This document shows, piece after piece, positions 32,212 through 41,941 of a stretch of DNA of 54,397 nt. Source of the stretch: Hyphomicrobiales bacterium (lineage in GTDB: Bacteria; Pseudomonadota; Alphaproteobacteria; Rhizobiales; Methyloligellaceae). The stretch is from NCBI GenBank assembly GCA_028280515.1, contig JANQLP010000189.1, positions 1 to 54,397 of the forward strand. Direction: 5' to 3'. The notes beneath the pieces are model-generated. The model did not search any database. It worked only from the letters and a program-made list of their open reading frames with translations, and was not told where the DNA came from. Made by a program: the position numbers and the translations under genes. Positions within the stretch are counted from its first letter, which is position 1. Every line of letters begins with the position of its first letter.

Positions 32212-33354
32212 ATGGATCTTATTTCCAATCTTGTCTGGTTCGGAGACAGAGTTCTTTTCTACGGTCCGCCGTTCCTGGTGCTTTTGACAATTATCGTGTT
32301 TTTTCATGAGCTTGGTCATTTTCTTGTTGCGCGCTGGTGCAACGTCACGGTTCGCGTCTTTTCGATCGGATTTGGACCGGAAATCTTCGGATTCTACGAC
32401 AGAAAGGGCACGAGGTGGCGGTTCTCCTGGCTTCCTCTTGGCGGATACGTCAAGTTTTTGGACGATGAGAACGCGGCCAGCGTCCCGGACAAGGACGCCG
32501 CCGCGACGATGAGCGAAGAAGAACGAAAAGGTGCGTTTCACGAAAAGCCGCTGGCGCAACGCGCTGCGGTGGTGGCGGCCGGTCCGATCGCCAATTTTCT
32601 GCTCGCGATCGTCATTTTTGCCTGCATGTTCACCTTCGTGGGACAGCACCATACGTTACCCATCGTCGACAAGGTTCAGCCGGAAAGCGCCGCTGCTGCA
32701 GCCGGTTTCGAGAAGGGCGACCGTGTCGTCAGTATTGACGGCAAGCCCATTGAGACTTTTGGGCAGATGCAGCGCATTGTGAGCATCAGCGCCGACCAGC
32801 AGTTGGATGTGGTTGTGCAACGCGACGGATCCGAAATCACGCTTAGACCCACACCGCGTGCCGCAGAGACGAGCAGCCCTTTCGGGAAAGTGCGCCGCGG
32901 GTTGCTTGGAATCCAGCGCAGCGCGGCACCGGACGACTATTTTGTGACGAAGCACGACTTTCCGACGGCTGTATGGATGGGCACGAAAGAGACGTACTTT
33001 GTCATCGAGCAAACTTTGGCCTTCCTCTACAACTGGGCCGCCGGCAACGAAAGTGGAGATCAGCTCGGAGGACCGGCCCGAATCGCAGCGGTTGCAGGGC
33101 AAGCGGCATCTATGGGCATCGCGCAATTCCTGAACATCACGGCGATCTTATCCATCAGCATCGGACTTATTAACCTGTTCCCGATTCCGATGCTGGATGG
33201 CGGTCACTTGTTGTTCTATTCCATTGAAGCGGTCAGGGGACGTCCGCTGAGTGAACGCAGTAAGGAAATAGGCTTTAGGATTGGCTTGGCCCTTGTGCTT
33301 ATGCTAATGATCTTTGCGACTTGGAACGACGTGATTCACTTTACTTCTCTGTAG
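32212..33354 (+). CDS. rseP: Site-2 zinc metalloprotease RseP
   Basis: Intramembrane protease that cleaves anti-sigma factors and remnant signal peptides. The 380-residue protein has the zinc motif HELGH in the first helix (residues 33-37), the LPLGGYVKFLDDE loop, one PDZ domain (about 130-200, with AAGFEKGDRVVSIDGKP) and the second zinc motif in LFPIPMLDGGHL (about 322-333). E. coli RseP has two PDZ domains and 450 residues; a single domain is usual in this class. AGGAG precedes the ATG. It stands directly upstream of bamA, the standard order. Confidence 0.95.
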   Translation: MDLISNLVWFGDRVLFYGPPFLVLLTIIVFFHELGHFLVARWCNVTVRVFSIGFGPEIFGFYDRKGTRWRFSWLPLGGYVKFLDDENAASVPDKDAAATMSEEERKGAFHEKPLAQRAAVVAAGPIANFLLAIVIFACMFTFVGQHHTLPIVDKVQPESAAAAAGFEKGDRVVSIDGKPIETFGQMQRIVSISADQQLDVVVQRDGSEITLRPTPRAAETSSPFGKVRRGLLGIQRSAAPDDYFVTKHDFPTAVWMGTKETYFVIEQTLAFLYNWAAGNESGDQLGGPARIAAVAGQAASMGIAQFLNITAILSISIGLINLFPIPMLDGGHLLFYSIEAVRGRPLSERSKEIGFRIGLALVLMLMIFATWNDVIHFTSL

Positions 33355-33509
33355 ATCAAACGATCAAAAAAACGGCGGGCACACTGGGACAGGCAACCGC
33401 TTGTCCTGGTTGAGAAAACGAACAAAAAACGGCCACAAAGGAGTGTCCTTCTGGCGCTCGGTAGGCATTGCGTCCGTGGGTACGGCGTAGCAGGGGAAAA
33501 ACAATAAGA

Positions 33510-35843
33510 ATGCGCGTACTAGAGCGAGGGGCAAGGGGCTTGGTCGCCGCACTGGTGTTGTTCGCCGCTATGCCGTTTATAGCGGTTGTCGGCACGACAG
33601 TTGGCGCAACTGATGCGTATGCCCAAGACACCGTCATCCGTACAATTCGTGTCGAAGGTAACCGGCGTGTGGAACCGGAGACGGTCCGCTCCTACCTTCA
33701 GTTTTCTCCCGGCAGCCGCTACGACCCCGCGAAGGTCAACGAATCCCTGAAATCCCTGTTTGCGACCGGTCTGTTTTCGGACGTGAAAATCATACGGAGC
33801 GGCAGTTCGGTCATTGTCCGCGTGGTCGAGAACCCGATCGTGAATCAGGTCGCCTTCGAGGGGAACCGCGAGGTCAAGGACGACACGCTGGCCGCCGAAG
33901 TCCAGTCGAAGTCGCGCTCCGTCTTCACCCGCGCCCGTGTTCAGGCAGACGTGCAGCGCATTCTCGACGTTTATCGCCGTGGCGGGCGGTTTGCGGTTCA
34001 GGTGGAACCGAAAATCATCAGACGCGAGCACAACCGCGTCGATCTCGTCTTTGAAATCTCCGAAGGGCCGAAGACAACCGTGGAGAGCATCAGCTTTGTC
34101 GGCAATGAGTCGTTCTCCGATTCGACCCTGCGGGAGGTTGTGACCACAACCGAGACCGGACTGCTGAGCTTTCTGAGGCCGACCAATATCTACGACCCGG
34201 ACCGTCTCAATCTCGACCGCGAATTGCTGCGTCAGTACTACCTCAAAAACGGCTATGCCGATGCCCGCATCATATCCGCAACCGCCGATCTCGACAGCGC
34301 CGGCCAAGGCTTCTTCATCAACTTCACGATCGACGAGGGCGAACAGTACCGATTCGGCACAATCGACATCGAAACCACGCTTTCGCTGGATACCGAGGCG
34401 CTCCGGGAGAAAATCGAGACGAAGCCCGGAAAGATCTACAACGCCTCCAAGATCGACAAGACGCTGGAGAACATGACGCTTGAGACGGCGGCACTTGGCT
34501 ACGCGTTTGCCAGGGTGAGGCCGCGGGTCGACCGCGACCCGGTTGCGCGCGTCATTTCGATCACCTACGTGATCGAGGAGGGGCCGAGAGTATATATCGA
34601 GCGAATCGATATCGTCGGCAACGTACGCACGCTCGACAAGGTCATTCGCCGCGAGTTCCGTCTGGCCGAGGGTGATGCCTACAACCGGCTGCTGGTCGAC
34701 GCAGCCCGCCGGCGCCTGGTCCGCCTCCAGTTCTTCAAGAAGGTTACGATCACCAATGAACCGGGCAGCGCGCCGGATCGGGTGATTCTCGTTGTCCGGG
34801 TCGAGGAGCAGCCGACCGGCGAACTCTCACTGGGCGGCGGGTATTCGAGCACGAGCGGACCGGTTATCGACGTCAGCCTGTCCGAACGCAACCTGCTCGG
34901 GCGCGGACAGTTTGTTCGGCTGAAGCTGCTCGGTGGCTTCGACGACCTCAACGTGAACTTCTCGTTCACCGAACCCCGGTTCATGGGCCGCAATATGTCG
35001 GCCGGCTTCGATGTGTTCCACATCCGCCGCGACCGTCAGGATGAGTCGTCCTTCAGTTCGAAGAGCACCGGTGGCACGATCCGCTTCGGCATACCGCTCA
35101 ACGATAGCTGGTCGTTCAACCCGAACTACCAGCTCGTGCAACAGGAGATCTTCGACGTTCAGAACGACGCGTCGATCGCGATCCGCAATGCCGAAGGCAC
35201 GACACTCGTATCCTCCGTTGGATACAATCTGATTTACGACTCGCGGAACGATCCGCGAAACCCGACGCGCGGCCTGTACTTCGATCTCTCTCAGGACCTG
35301 GCTGGCGTCGGCGGTGACGTGAAGTACATCCGCACGCAGGGTGATTTGCGCGGCTACTATCCGATCCGGAAGAAGATCGTGCTCGCCGGCCGCCTGCAGG
35401 GTGGCTACATCGACGGCTATGGCGGCCAGGACGTTCGTATTCTCGATCTTTTCTTCAAGGGCGGCGAGACCATCCGCGGTTTCGACACATCCGGTATCGG
35501 CCCACGGGATCTGACGCCCGGCACGGACAATGACGCCCTTGGCGGCAAGATTTTCGCCGCCAGCACGCTTGAGTTGCGGTTCCCGTTGCCCAAGGTGCCC
35601 GAGCGGTTCGGTCTGTCCGCCGCAACGTTCTTTGACGCCGCAACGCTTTACGAAACCGGGGACCTCGGACCGACGCCTCCAGCCGCGATTGGCGACAGCA
35701 GCAAGATCAGAACGTCCGTCGGGGTCAGCCTGATCTGGCAGTCGCCGCTTGGACCGTTGCGCGCCGATTTCGCAAAGGCGTTGACGTCAGAACCCTATGA
35801 TGACGAGAAAATATTCCATTTTGGCGCCGCAGCCCGCTTCTGA
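33510..35843 (+). CDS. bamA: Outer membrane protein assembly factor BamA
   Basis: Central component of the machine that inserts beta-barrel proteins into the outer membrane. The 777-residue protein has a signal peptide with likely cleavage after AYA (about residue 38), five POTRA-like repeats (about 41-430, the first beginning TVIRTIRVEGNRRVE), and a barrel from about 440 on that includes the FKGGETIRGFD region (the conserved RGF of loop 6) and ends with aromatic Phe. The start is ATG 33510 with GGGGAAAA upstream; the frame is open to 33468 but that would disrupt the signal peptide. Confidence 0.96.
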   Translation: MRVLERGARGLVAALVLFAAMPFIAVVGTTVGATDAYAQDTVIRTIRVEGNRRVEPETVRSYLQFSPGSRYDPAKVNESLKSLFATGLFSDVKIIRSGSSVIVRVVENPIVNQVAFEGNREVKDDTLAAEVQSKSRSVFTRARVQADVQRILDVYRRGGRFAVQVEPKIIRREHNRVDLVFEISEGPKTTVESISFVGNESFSDSTLREVVTTTETGLLSFLRPTNIYDPDRLNLDRELLRQYYLKNGYADARIISATADLDSAGQGFFINFTIDEGEQYRFGTIDIETTLSLDTEALREKIETKPGKIYNASKIDKTLENMTLETAALGYAFARVRPRVDRDPVARVISITYVIEEGPRVYIERIDIVGNVRTLDKVIRREFRLAEGDAYNRLLVDAARRRLVRLQFFKKVTITNEPGSAPDRVILVVRVEEQPTGELSLGGGYSSTSGPVIDVSLSERNLLGRGQFVRLKLLGGFDDLNVNFSFTEPRFMGRNMSAGFDVFHIRRDRQDESSFSSKSTGGTIRFGIPLNDSWSFNPNYQLVQQEIFDVQNDASIAIRNAEGTTLVSSVGYNLIYDSRNDPRNPTRGLYFDLSQDLAGVGGDVKYIRTQGDLRGYYPIRKKIVLAGRLQGGYIDGYGGQDVRILDLFFKGGETIRGFDTSGIGPRDLTPGTDNDALGGKIFAASTLELRFPLPKVPERFGLSAATFFDAATLYETGDLGPTPPAAIGDSSKIRTSVGVSLIWQSPLGPLRADFAKALTSEPYDDEKIFHFGAAARF

Positions 35844-35920
35844 TCTGCTAAACAGCTAATCCATTCCGCCTGAAAATCCGGCCAATGACTGTTATTGACG
35901 TCGGACGGAGAAAAAGCGCC

Positions 35921-36988
35921 ATGGAACATCCCGGTTTTTTCGAGCGAGCGGGCCCGTTCGCTCTCCGCGACATCATTGAACGATCGGAAGCTGAGCCGGG
36001 TCCAAATGCGGACCTTGGGTTGGAGATCGATGACGTGCTGCCTCTGGATGCGGCGTCGCAGGGACACCTCTCATTCTTCGACAATACGAAGTACCTCAAG
36101 AGCTTTCTGAAGACCGATGCGGCCGCGTGTTTTGTCGCCACGCGCTATGCCGAGCGCACGCCCGAAACCACCGCGGCATTGCTCACCGATCAGCCCTATC
36201 GCTCGTTCGCGTTGGCACTCGCCATGTTCTACCCGGAAGCGCTCAAACCGACCTCGCTCGGTCCGGGAAGCGAGGGATATACGGACGGCGTGCATGAGTC
36301 CGCAACGCTGGATGATGGCGCCGTGGTCGAACCGAATGCATCGGTTGGTCCCGGCGCACGCATCGGCGCGGGAACCGTCATCGCATCAGGCGCATGCGTC
36401 GGATACCGTGTTCACATCGGACGCAATTCCTACATAGGACCGGGGGTCTCATTGTCGAACGCGATCATCGGCGACGGCGTCATCCTTCATGGCGGCGTGC
36501 GCATTGGCCAGGATGGTTTCGGTTTCGCGCCGGGACCGAAGGGGCATTTGAAAGTCCCGCAGATCGGACGTGTAATTATCGAGGACGATGTCGAGATCGG
36601 AAGCAACTCGACAGTTGATCGCGGCGCTTTACGCGACACCGTCATCGGGGCGGGAACAAAAATTGATAATCTGGTTCAAATCGGGCACAACGTCGTGATC
36701 GGACGCATGTGCGTGATTGTCTCTCATGTTGGAATTGCCGGATCGGCGGAACTGGGCGATGGCGTGGTCCTCGGCGGTCAGGTAGGGATAATCGGCCACG
36801 TCAAGGTTGGTTCGGGTGCTCAAATAGCGGCGACAAGCAGTGTTCGTACGGACGTGCCTCCCGGTGCGAAATGGGGCGGGACGCCGGCCAAACCGCTGTC
36901 GGTGTGGTTTCGTGAGATCGCAACCGTTCAGAGGATCTCGGAGGAGCGTATCGCCGCCCGCAGAAAAGGGGACCGTTCCCAACCTTAG
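35921..36988 (+). CDS. lpxD: UDP-3-O-(3-hydroxyacyl)glucosamine N-acyltransferase
   Basis: Third step of lipid A synthesis: adds the second hydroxyacyl chain. The 355-residue protein has an N-terminal uridine-binding domain (about 1-105) followed by left-handed beta-helix hexapeptide repeats and the QIGHNVVIG motif near residue 257 with the catalytic His. ATG 35921 is chosen over ATG 35885 because a GGAG lies ten bases upstream and the protein then opens [13 protein letters not shown], as relatives do. fabZ follows after 38 bases. Confidence 0.95.
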   Translation: MEHPGFFERAGPFALRDIIERSEAEPGPNADLGLEIDDVLPLDAASQGHLSFFDNTKYLKSFLKTDAAACFVATRYAERTPETTAALLTDQPYRSFALALAMFYPEALKPTSLGPGSEGYTDGVHESATLDDGAVVEPNASVGPGARIGAGTVIASGACVGYRVHIGRNSYIGPGVSLSNAIIGDGVILHGGVRIGQDGFGFAPGPKGHLKVPQIGRVIIEDDVEIGSNSTVDRGALRDTVIGAGTKIDNLVQIGHNVVIGRMCVIVSHVGIAGSAELGDGVVLGGQVGIIGHVKVGSGAQIAATSSVRTDVPPGAKWGGTPAKPLSVWFREIATVQRISEERIAARRKGDRSQP

Positions 36989-37026
36989 CGGGCGTTAGGA
37001 AGGCTGAAGAAGATGGAGCGCGAGAA

Positions 37027-37503
37027 ATGAACGATACAGGGAGCTCGGCAAAAGAGAGCAACAGCATCGATATCGCGCGGATAATGCAGCTTCTGCCGCA
37101 CCGTTATCCATTTCTGCTGGTCGACAAGATCATCGAAATGGACGGGGACAGTTCGGCTGTGGGCATAAAGAACGTGACCTACAACGAGCATTTTTTTCAG
37201 GGGCATTTCCCGTCACATCCGGTTATGCCCGGCGTGTTGCTGATCGAGGGGATGGCGCAGACCGCGGGCGCGCTTTGCGTCGCCAATCTGGAAGAGAACT
37301 ACGAGCCTAATCTGGTGTACTTCATGGCCATCGACCGGGCGCGTTTTCGCCGGCCGGTCATGCCCGGCGATACGGTCTACTACCATATGCAGAAAATCAG
37401 AAACCGCGGGCGCGTATGGCGGTTCAAGGGCGAGGCCAAGGTCGACGGTCAGGTCGTCGCGGAGGCCGAGATCAGCGCCATGATTGTCGAGACTGAAGAG
37501 TAG
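37027..37503 (+). CDS. fabZ: 3-hydroxyacyl-ACP dehydratase FabZ
   Basis: Dehydrates 3-hydroxyacyl-ACP in fatty acid synthesis and so competes with LpxA and LpxD for substrate; its place between them is widely conserved. The 158-residue hot-dog-fold protein has [14 protein letters not shown] (about 19-32), the catalytic His in [19 protein letters not shown] (about 60-78) and the catalytic Glu in the same stretch. Length is normal. Confidence 0.95.
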   Translation: MNDTGSSAKESNSIDIARIMQLLPHRYPFLLVDKIIEMDGDSSAVGIKNVTYNEHFFQGHFPSHPVMPGVLLIEGMAQTAGALCVANLEENYEPNLVYFMAIDRARFRRPVMPGDTVYYHMQKIRNRGRVWRFKGEAKVDGQVVAEAEISAMIVETEE

Positions 37504-37520
37504 AGAAGCGCGGCTCCTCA

Positions 37521-38318
37521 ATGTCCAATGTTCATTCGAGTGCTGTCGTCGATCCCAAGGCGAAGCTGGGATCAGATGTCGAGGTCGGCCCGTTCTGCGT
37601 GATCGGCCCTAACGTCACGATCGGGGATGGCTGCAGGCTTCACTCCCACGTCGTTATTGAAGGACAGACGACACTTGGCGCGAATTGCGAAGTCTTTCCT
37701 TTCGCCTCGCTGGGCCACATCCCGCAGGACATGAAGTATGGCGGGGAGAAGAGCGAGCTTGTCATCGGCGACAACAACCGCATCCGCGAATATGTGACCA
37801 TGAACCCGGGCACGGAGGGCGGGGGACTTGTCACGCGCGTCGGCTCCGACTGTCTGTTCATGGCCCAATCGCATGTCGCCCATGATTGCGTCGTCGGCGA
37901 CCACGTTATCCTCGCCAATGGCGCGACCCTCGCCGGGCATTGCGTCGTTGGCGACTATGCCATTCTCGGCGGCCTCTCCGCGGTGCACCAGTTCGTCCGC
38001 ATCGGCGAACATGCCTTTATCGGAGGCATGTCCGGCGTCGAGAACGATGTGATCCCTTACGGCATGATGATTGGTCCGCGCGCCTCCCTGAAAGGTCTGA
38101 ATGTGATCGGTATCAGGCGGCGTGGCTTTGACCGCGAGCAGTTGAAGGCACTACGCGAGGCCTACGATCATCTGTTCGCTGAAGAGGGAACGCTCGCGGA
38201 ACGCGCCGAGGCGGTGGAGAAGGCGTTTCCCGACGACGAGAACGTCACGAGCATCCTCGAGTTCATCCGCGCCGAATCGTCCCGGTCCCTGTCCGTCCCC
38301 AAACAGGACCCGGCCTGA
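37521..38318 (+). CDS. lpxA: UDP-N-acetylglucosamine O-acyltransferase
   Basis: First step of lipid A synthesis, acylating UDP-GlcNAc. The 265-residue protein has hexapeptide repeats from residue 1 to about 180 and a helical C-terminus. HIPQDMKYGGEKSELVIGDNN (about 67-87) and the catalytic His in MAQSHVAHDCVVGD (about 114-127) are typical. It begins 17 bases after fabZ. Confidence 0.95.
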   Translation: MSNVHSSAVVDPKAKLGSDVEVGPFCVIGPNVTIGDGCRLHSHVVIEGQTTLGANCEVFPFASLGHIPQDMKYGGEKSELVIGDNNRIREYVTMNPGTEGGGLVTRVGSDCLFMAQSHVAHDCVVGDHVILANGATLAGHCVVGDYAILGGLSAVHQFVRIGEHAFIGGMSGVENDVIPYGMMIGPRASLKGLNVIGIRRRGFDREQLKALREAYDHLFAEEGTLAERAEAVEKAFPDDENVTSILEFIRAESSRSLSVPKQDPA

Positions 38319-38345
38319 GACATAACCCTCGCATCCGAGGCAGAC

Positions 38346-39212
38346 ATGGCCACGCCAGGACAGACACACCCCACCGGACTGAGCATTATTGCCGGCGGCG
38401 GCGACATTCCGATTGCCGTGGCGCGCGCGGCGCAGGCCGCCGGCAGGCCGTTGCATATCTTCGGCATAACCGGTGCCGCCGACCGGTCAATCGAGTCCTT
38501 TCCGCACGACTGGATCAATTTCGGCCATATCGGAAAGATCCTGTCGGTTTCACGCGCCAAGAACTGCCGCGAGATGGTCATCGTCGGCGCGGTCAGACGG
38601 CCGCGCTTCCGGGATTTGCGTATTGATTTCGGGGCCTTGATGAACCTGCCGTCCCTGTTCGGATGGACGGTAGGCGGCGACAATTCGGTGCTGACCGGTA
38701 TAATACGTTTCTTCGAGAGCAAAGGATTCACCGTGGTCGGCGCACACGAGATTGCCCCGGAATTGCTGGCAGGACCGAACGTCTTCACCAAACGCAAACC
38801 CGGCAAGACGGACAAGACCGACATCTCCGTCGGCCTGAAAGTCATCAAGGCGCTTGGTGCGCTCGACGTGGGTCAGGCCGCGGTCGTCGCCAACAAATAT
38901 GTGCTCGCGGTCGAGGCGGCGGAGGGGACCGACCGTATGCTTGAGCGTTGCAAGGACCTGAACAGATGGTGGAAGCGCGGACGGCGCTCCGGCGTGCTGA
39001 TCAAATGCGCCAAGCCCGGACAGGAGAGGCGTATCGACCTGCCGACAGTCGGGCCTGACACGATCCTGCGCGCGGCCGAGGCGGGGCTTGCCGGAATCGC
39101 CATTGCAGCGAATGACGTCCTCATCGTGAACCGCGACGAATTCGTGGCCGCGGCCGACGAGGCCGGGCTGTTCGTGATCGGCATCGACACGGACACCACC
39201 GAGCCCGCATGA
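38346..39212 (+). CDS. lpxI: UDP-2,3-diacylglucosamine diphosphatase LpxI
   Basis: Hydrolyses UDP-2,3-diacylglucosamine to lipid X and UMP. The 288-residue protein (formerly DUF1009) shows LSIIAGGGDIPIAVARAA at the start, VGAVRRPRFRDL, and in the C-terminal domain DVGQAAVVANKYVLAVEAAEGTDRML with GPDTILRAAEAGLAGIAI. This family replaces LpxH in Alphaproteobacteria, and its place between lpxA and lpxB supports the assignment. The stop overlaps the lpxB ATG as ATGA. Confidence 0.93.
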   Translation: MATPGQTHPTGLSIIAGGGDIPIAVARAAQAAGRPLHIFGITGAADRSIESFPHDWINFGHIGKILSVSRAKNCREMVIVGAVRRPRFRDLRIDFGALMNLPSLFGWTVGGDNSVLTGIIRFFESKGFTVVGAHEIAPELLAGPNVFTKRKPGKTDKTDISVGLKVIKALGALDVGQAAVVANKYVLAVEAAEGTDRMLERCKDLNRWWKRGRRSGVLIKCAKPGQERRIDLPTVGPDTILRAAEAGLAGIAIAANDVLIVNRDEFVAAADEAGLFVIGIDTDTTEPA

Positions 39213-40417
39213 CGGCGGACGGGCAAGAGCTTCGACTCTTCGTCGTAGCTGGAGAGCATTCCGGCGACCAGCTTGGCGGGCCGCTCCTTGCCGCCCTTCA
39301 TGATATGTCGGACCATCCGCTGGCACTTTCCGGCGTGGGCGGCGAGGCGATGGCAGCCCAAGGGTGCAAGTCGCTGTTCCCCTTGTCTGAAGTTGCGGTC
39401 ATGGGACCGCTTGCAATTCTCAGGCGCCTGCCGCAGCTCATCAAGCGCGTGCATGAAACGGTCGATGCGGCGGTCGCCATGCGCCCGCACGCACTCATCA
39501 TTCTCGACAGCCCCGAATTCACCCATGCCGTGGCCAAGCGGGTGCGGCGGCAGCTTCCGAACCTGCCGGTGATCGACTACGTGTCTCCGAGCGTCTGGGC
39601 TTGGCGGCCGGGCCGGGCCAGGAAGATGCACAGCTATGTGGACCATGTGTTGGCGATCCTGCCCTTCGAGCCCGACGTGCACAGGCGCCTGGGCGGTCCC
39701 GATTGCACCTATGTCGGCCACCCGCTCATAGAGCGCATTGACTGGATCAGAAGCCGGGACACGCAAACCTTCCGGGAGAAACTCAGGCTCAATGCGGACC
39801 GTCCCCTCCTTGTTGTGCTTCCCGGTAGCCGGGCCACCGAAGTCAACCGGCTGACACGCGTCTTTGGGGAGACCGTTACGCGCATTGTCGAACAGAGAGG
39901 GCCGGTCGACGTGGTGCTGCCCGCCGCCTCCGGGGTCGAGCCTCTGATCGAATCGTATCTGCCCCATTGGACCGTGAAGCCGCACATCGTCAGGGGTGAG
40001 GAAGACAAGTTCAGCGCCTTCCGCGCCGCCGACGTCGCCCTCGCGGCCTCGGGCACGGTGACGCTCGAACTCGCCCTTGCGCAGACGCCGATGGTTGTGA
40101 GCTATCGCACAGAAGCGATCGTGGCGATGTTCATGTGGATGTTGAAGGCGCACTCCATCGTCCTGCCCAACCTTGTCCTCGGCGAAAACGTCTTCCCGGA
40201 ATATGTTCAAGGCGCCTGCAACGCCGAGACCCTGTCGAACGCGATGCTGCCGCTTCTCGACCAGGACAGTCCCGGGTTCAAACGGCAAATGGCCGCCCTG
40301 AAGGGTATCGATGAGCGAATGAAGCTCTCGTCCGGCACGCCCAGCACCCGCGCGGCGCGCATTGTGCTCGATCTCGCCTTGAAGGACCGGGCAGTAGTCC
40401 CCGAGACAGCCCGCTAG
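39209..40417 (+). CDS. lpxB: Lipid-A-disaccharide synthase
   Basis: Glycosyltransferase of family GT19 that joins lipid X to UDP-diacylglucosamine. The 402-residue protein has [20 protein letters not shown] (about 10-29), [16 protein letters not shown] (about 122-137), [11 protein letters not shown] (about 168-178), [14 protein letters not shown] (about 206-219) and a C-terminal [18 protein letters not shown]. It is the last + strand gene of the envelope block. Its TAG stop shares the sequence CTAG (40414-40417) with the stop of gltA on the other strand. Confidence 0.95.
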   Translation: MTADGQELRLFVVAGEHSGDQLGGPLLAALHDMSDHPLALSGVGGEAMAAQGCKSLFPLSEVAVMGPLAILRRLPQLIKRVHETVDAAVAMRPHALIILDSPEFTHAVAKRVRRQLPNLPVIDYVSPSVWAWRPGRARKMHSYVDHVLAILPFEPDVHRRLGGPDCTYVGHPLIERIDWIRSRDTQTFREKLRLNADRPLLVVLPGSRATEVNRLTRVFGETVTRIVEQRGPVDVVLPAASGVEPLIESYLPHWTVKPHIVRGEEDKFSAFRAADVALAASGTVTLELALAQTPMVVSYRTEAIVAMFMWMLKAHSIVLPNLVLGENVFPEYVQGACNAETLSNAMLPLLDQDSPGFKRQMAALKGIDERMKLSSGTPSTRAARIVLDLALKDRAVVPETAR

Positions 40418-41748
40418 CCGCGATCCTTCACAGGCACGTAGGGGCGCTCATCGGGACCGGTATAAAGCTGGCGCGGACGCCCGATACGCTGCTCCGGATC
40501 CTCGATCATCTCCTTCCACTGCGCGATCCACCCGACCGTGCGGGCGACGGCAAAGAGCACGGTGAACATGGACGTCGGGAAGCCAAGTGCCCGCAACGTG
40601 ATACCCGAGTAGAAGTCGATATTGGGATAGAGCTTGCGGTCGACGAAATACTCGTCTTCCAGTGCGATCTTCTCCAGCTCCAGCGCCACCTTCAGCGTCG
40701 GATCCCTGTCGTGGCCGATCGCTTGCAGGACGTCGTGGGTATTCTTCTGCATGATCTTCGCGCGCGGATCGTAGTTCTTGTAGACCCTGTGCCCGAAACC
40801 CATGAGACGGAACGGATCGTCCTTGTCCTTCGCACGTTCGATGAACTCGGGGATACGGTCGACGCTGCCGATCTCTTCCAGCATCTGCAGCGCCGCCTCG
40901 TTGGCGCCGCCATGGGCCGGCCCCCACAGACAGGCGATGCCCGCGGAAATGCAGCCGAACGGGTTGGCCCCTGAAGAGCCGGCGAGGCGGACCGTCGATG
41001 TCGAGGCATTCTGCTCATGATCCGCATGCAGAATGAAGATGTTGTCCATGGCCTCGGCGAACACCGGATCGGGTTCGTACTTGTCGCACGGAACGGCGAA
41101 ACACATGTGCAGGAAGTTGGCCGCGTAATCCAGATCGTTGCGCGGAAACATGAACGGCTGACCGATGGAGTATTTGTAGGCCATGGCCGCGATTGTCGGC
41201 ATCTTGGCGATCATGCGGATCGCCGCGATCTCGCGCTGCATCGGATCGTTGATGTCGGTGGAGTCATGGTAAAACGCCGACAACGCTCCGACCACGCCGA
41301 CCATGATCGCCATCGGGTGCGCATCGCGCCGGAAGCCGGTGTAGAAGCGCGTCATCTGCTCATGCACCATCGTGTGCATGGTCACGCGCTCGTCGAAGTC
41401 CTCCTGCTGTGCCTTGGTCGGAAGCTCGCCGTAAAGGAGCAGATGGCAGGTCTCGAGGAAGTTGCCGTGCTCCGCGAGGTCGGCAATCGGATAGCCACGG
41501 TAGAGCAGAAGCCCCTTGTCACCGTCGATGTAGGTGATCTTGGATTCGCAGCTGGCCGTCGAAGTGAAGCCCGGATCGTATGTGAACCGTCCGGTGTCGC
41601 CATAGAGCCGGGTGATATCGATGACATCAGGTCCGACCGTCCCTTCGTAGATCGGCAAGGAATAATCCTCGCCATCCACCAGCAGGTTGGCCGATTTCTG
41701 ATTGTCTTTCGACGGGGCAAGTCCTTGGGTATCGCCCGCTGTGCTCAT
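40414..41748 (-). CDS. gltA: Citrate synthase
   Basis: Condenses oxaloacetate and acetyl-CoA at the entry to the citric acid cycle. The 444-residue protein is the type II hexameric form with an N-terminal beta domain ([21 protein letters not shown]). Catalytic His in [20 protein letters not shown] and in [13 protein letters not shown], and an Asp near [11 protein letters not shown], are present. The start is ATG 41748, preceded by an almost perfect AAGGAGG; the frame opens 29 codons earlier but without a ribosome binding site. A strong hairpin stands just upstream of that site. Confidence 0.95.
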   Translation of the reverse strand: MSTAGDTQGLAPSKDNQKSANLLVDGEDYSLPIYEGTVGPDVIDITRLYGDTGRFTYDPGFTSTASCESKITYIDGDKGLLLYRGYPIADLAEHGNFLETCHLLLYGELPTKAQQEDFDERVTMHTMVHEQMTRFYTGFRRDAHPMAIMVGVVGALSAFYHDSTDINDPMQREIAAIRMIAKMPTIAAMAYKYSIGQPFMFPRNDLDYAANFLHMCFAVPCDKYEPDPVFAEAMDNIFILHADHEQNASTSTVRLAGSSGANPFGCISAGIACLWGPAHGGANEAALQMLEEIGSVDRIPEFIERAKDKDDPFRLMGFGHRVYKNYDPRAKIMQKNTHDVLQAIGHDRDPTLKVALELEKIALEDEYFVDRKLYPNIDFYSGITLRALGFPTSMFTVLFAVARTVGWIAQWKEMIEDPEQRIGRPRQLYTGPDERPYVPVKDRG

Positions 41749-41765
41749 GCAGACCTCCTTCACAA

Positions 41766-41805
41766 GGTCCCTCGGAACACAAGTGTGAAACACTCGGCAG
41801 GGACC
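41766..41805 (-). promoter_or_regulatory. Two-part hairpin in the gltA leader
   Basis: On the gltA transcript, outer arms GGTCCCT (41805-41799) and AGGGACC (41772-41766) enclose an inner hairpin AGTGT/ACACT (41794-41790 and 41786-41782) with a three-base loop. The structure ends eight bases before the AAGGAGG of gltA. No T-run follows, so it is not a terminator. It may influence translation start or mRNA stability. I do not know a named element that matches. Confidence 0.5.
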
Positions 41806-41941
41806 GCCATGTTTTCGATTGAAGACTTGCCCCATTGCCTAATCGATTTCGGGTGGCTGGGCAAGATCGCCTTAGGACGCAGGACTTATTCGCCTGTTTT
41901 TTGTGCAGAATCGTGAATAAAACGCAGTTTTTTGGGATTCT

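Noticed and set aside
33355-33509. Partial inverted repeat (GGACA/TGTCC) between rseP and bamA as a terminator or operator
   Set aside because: Only five bases pair, the spacing is wide and no T-run follows. No sigma-E type promoter could be recognised either.
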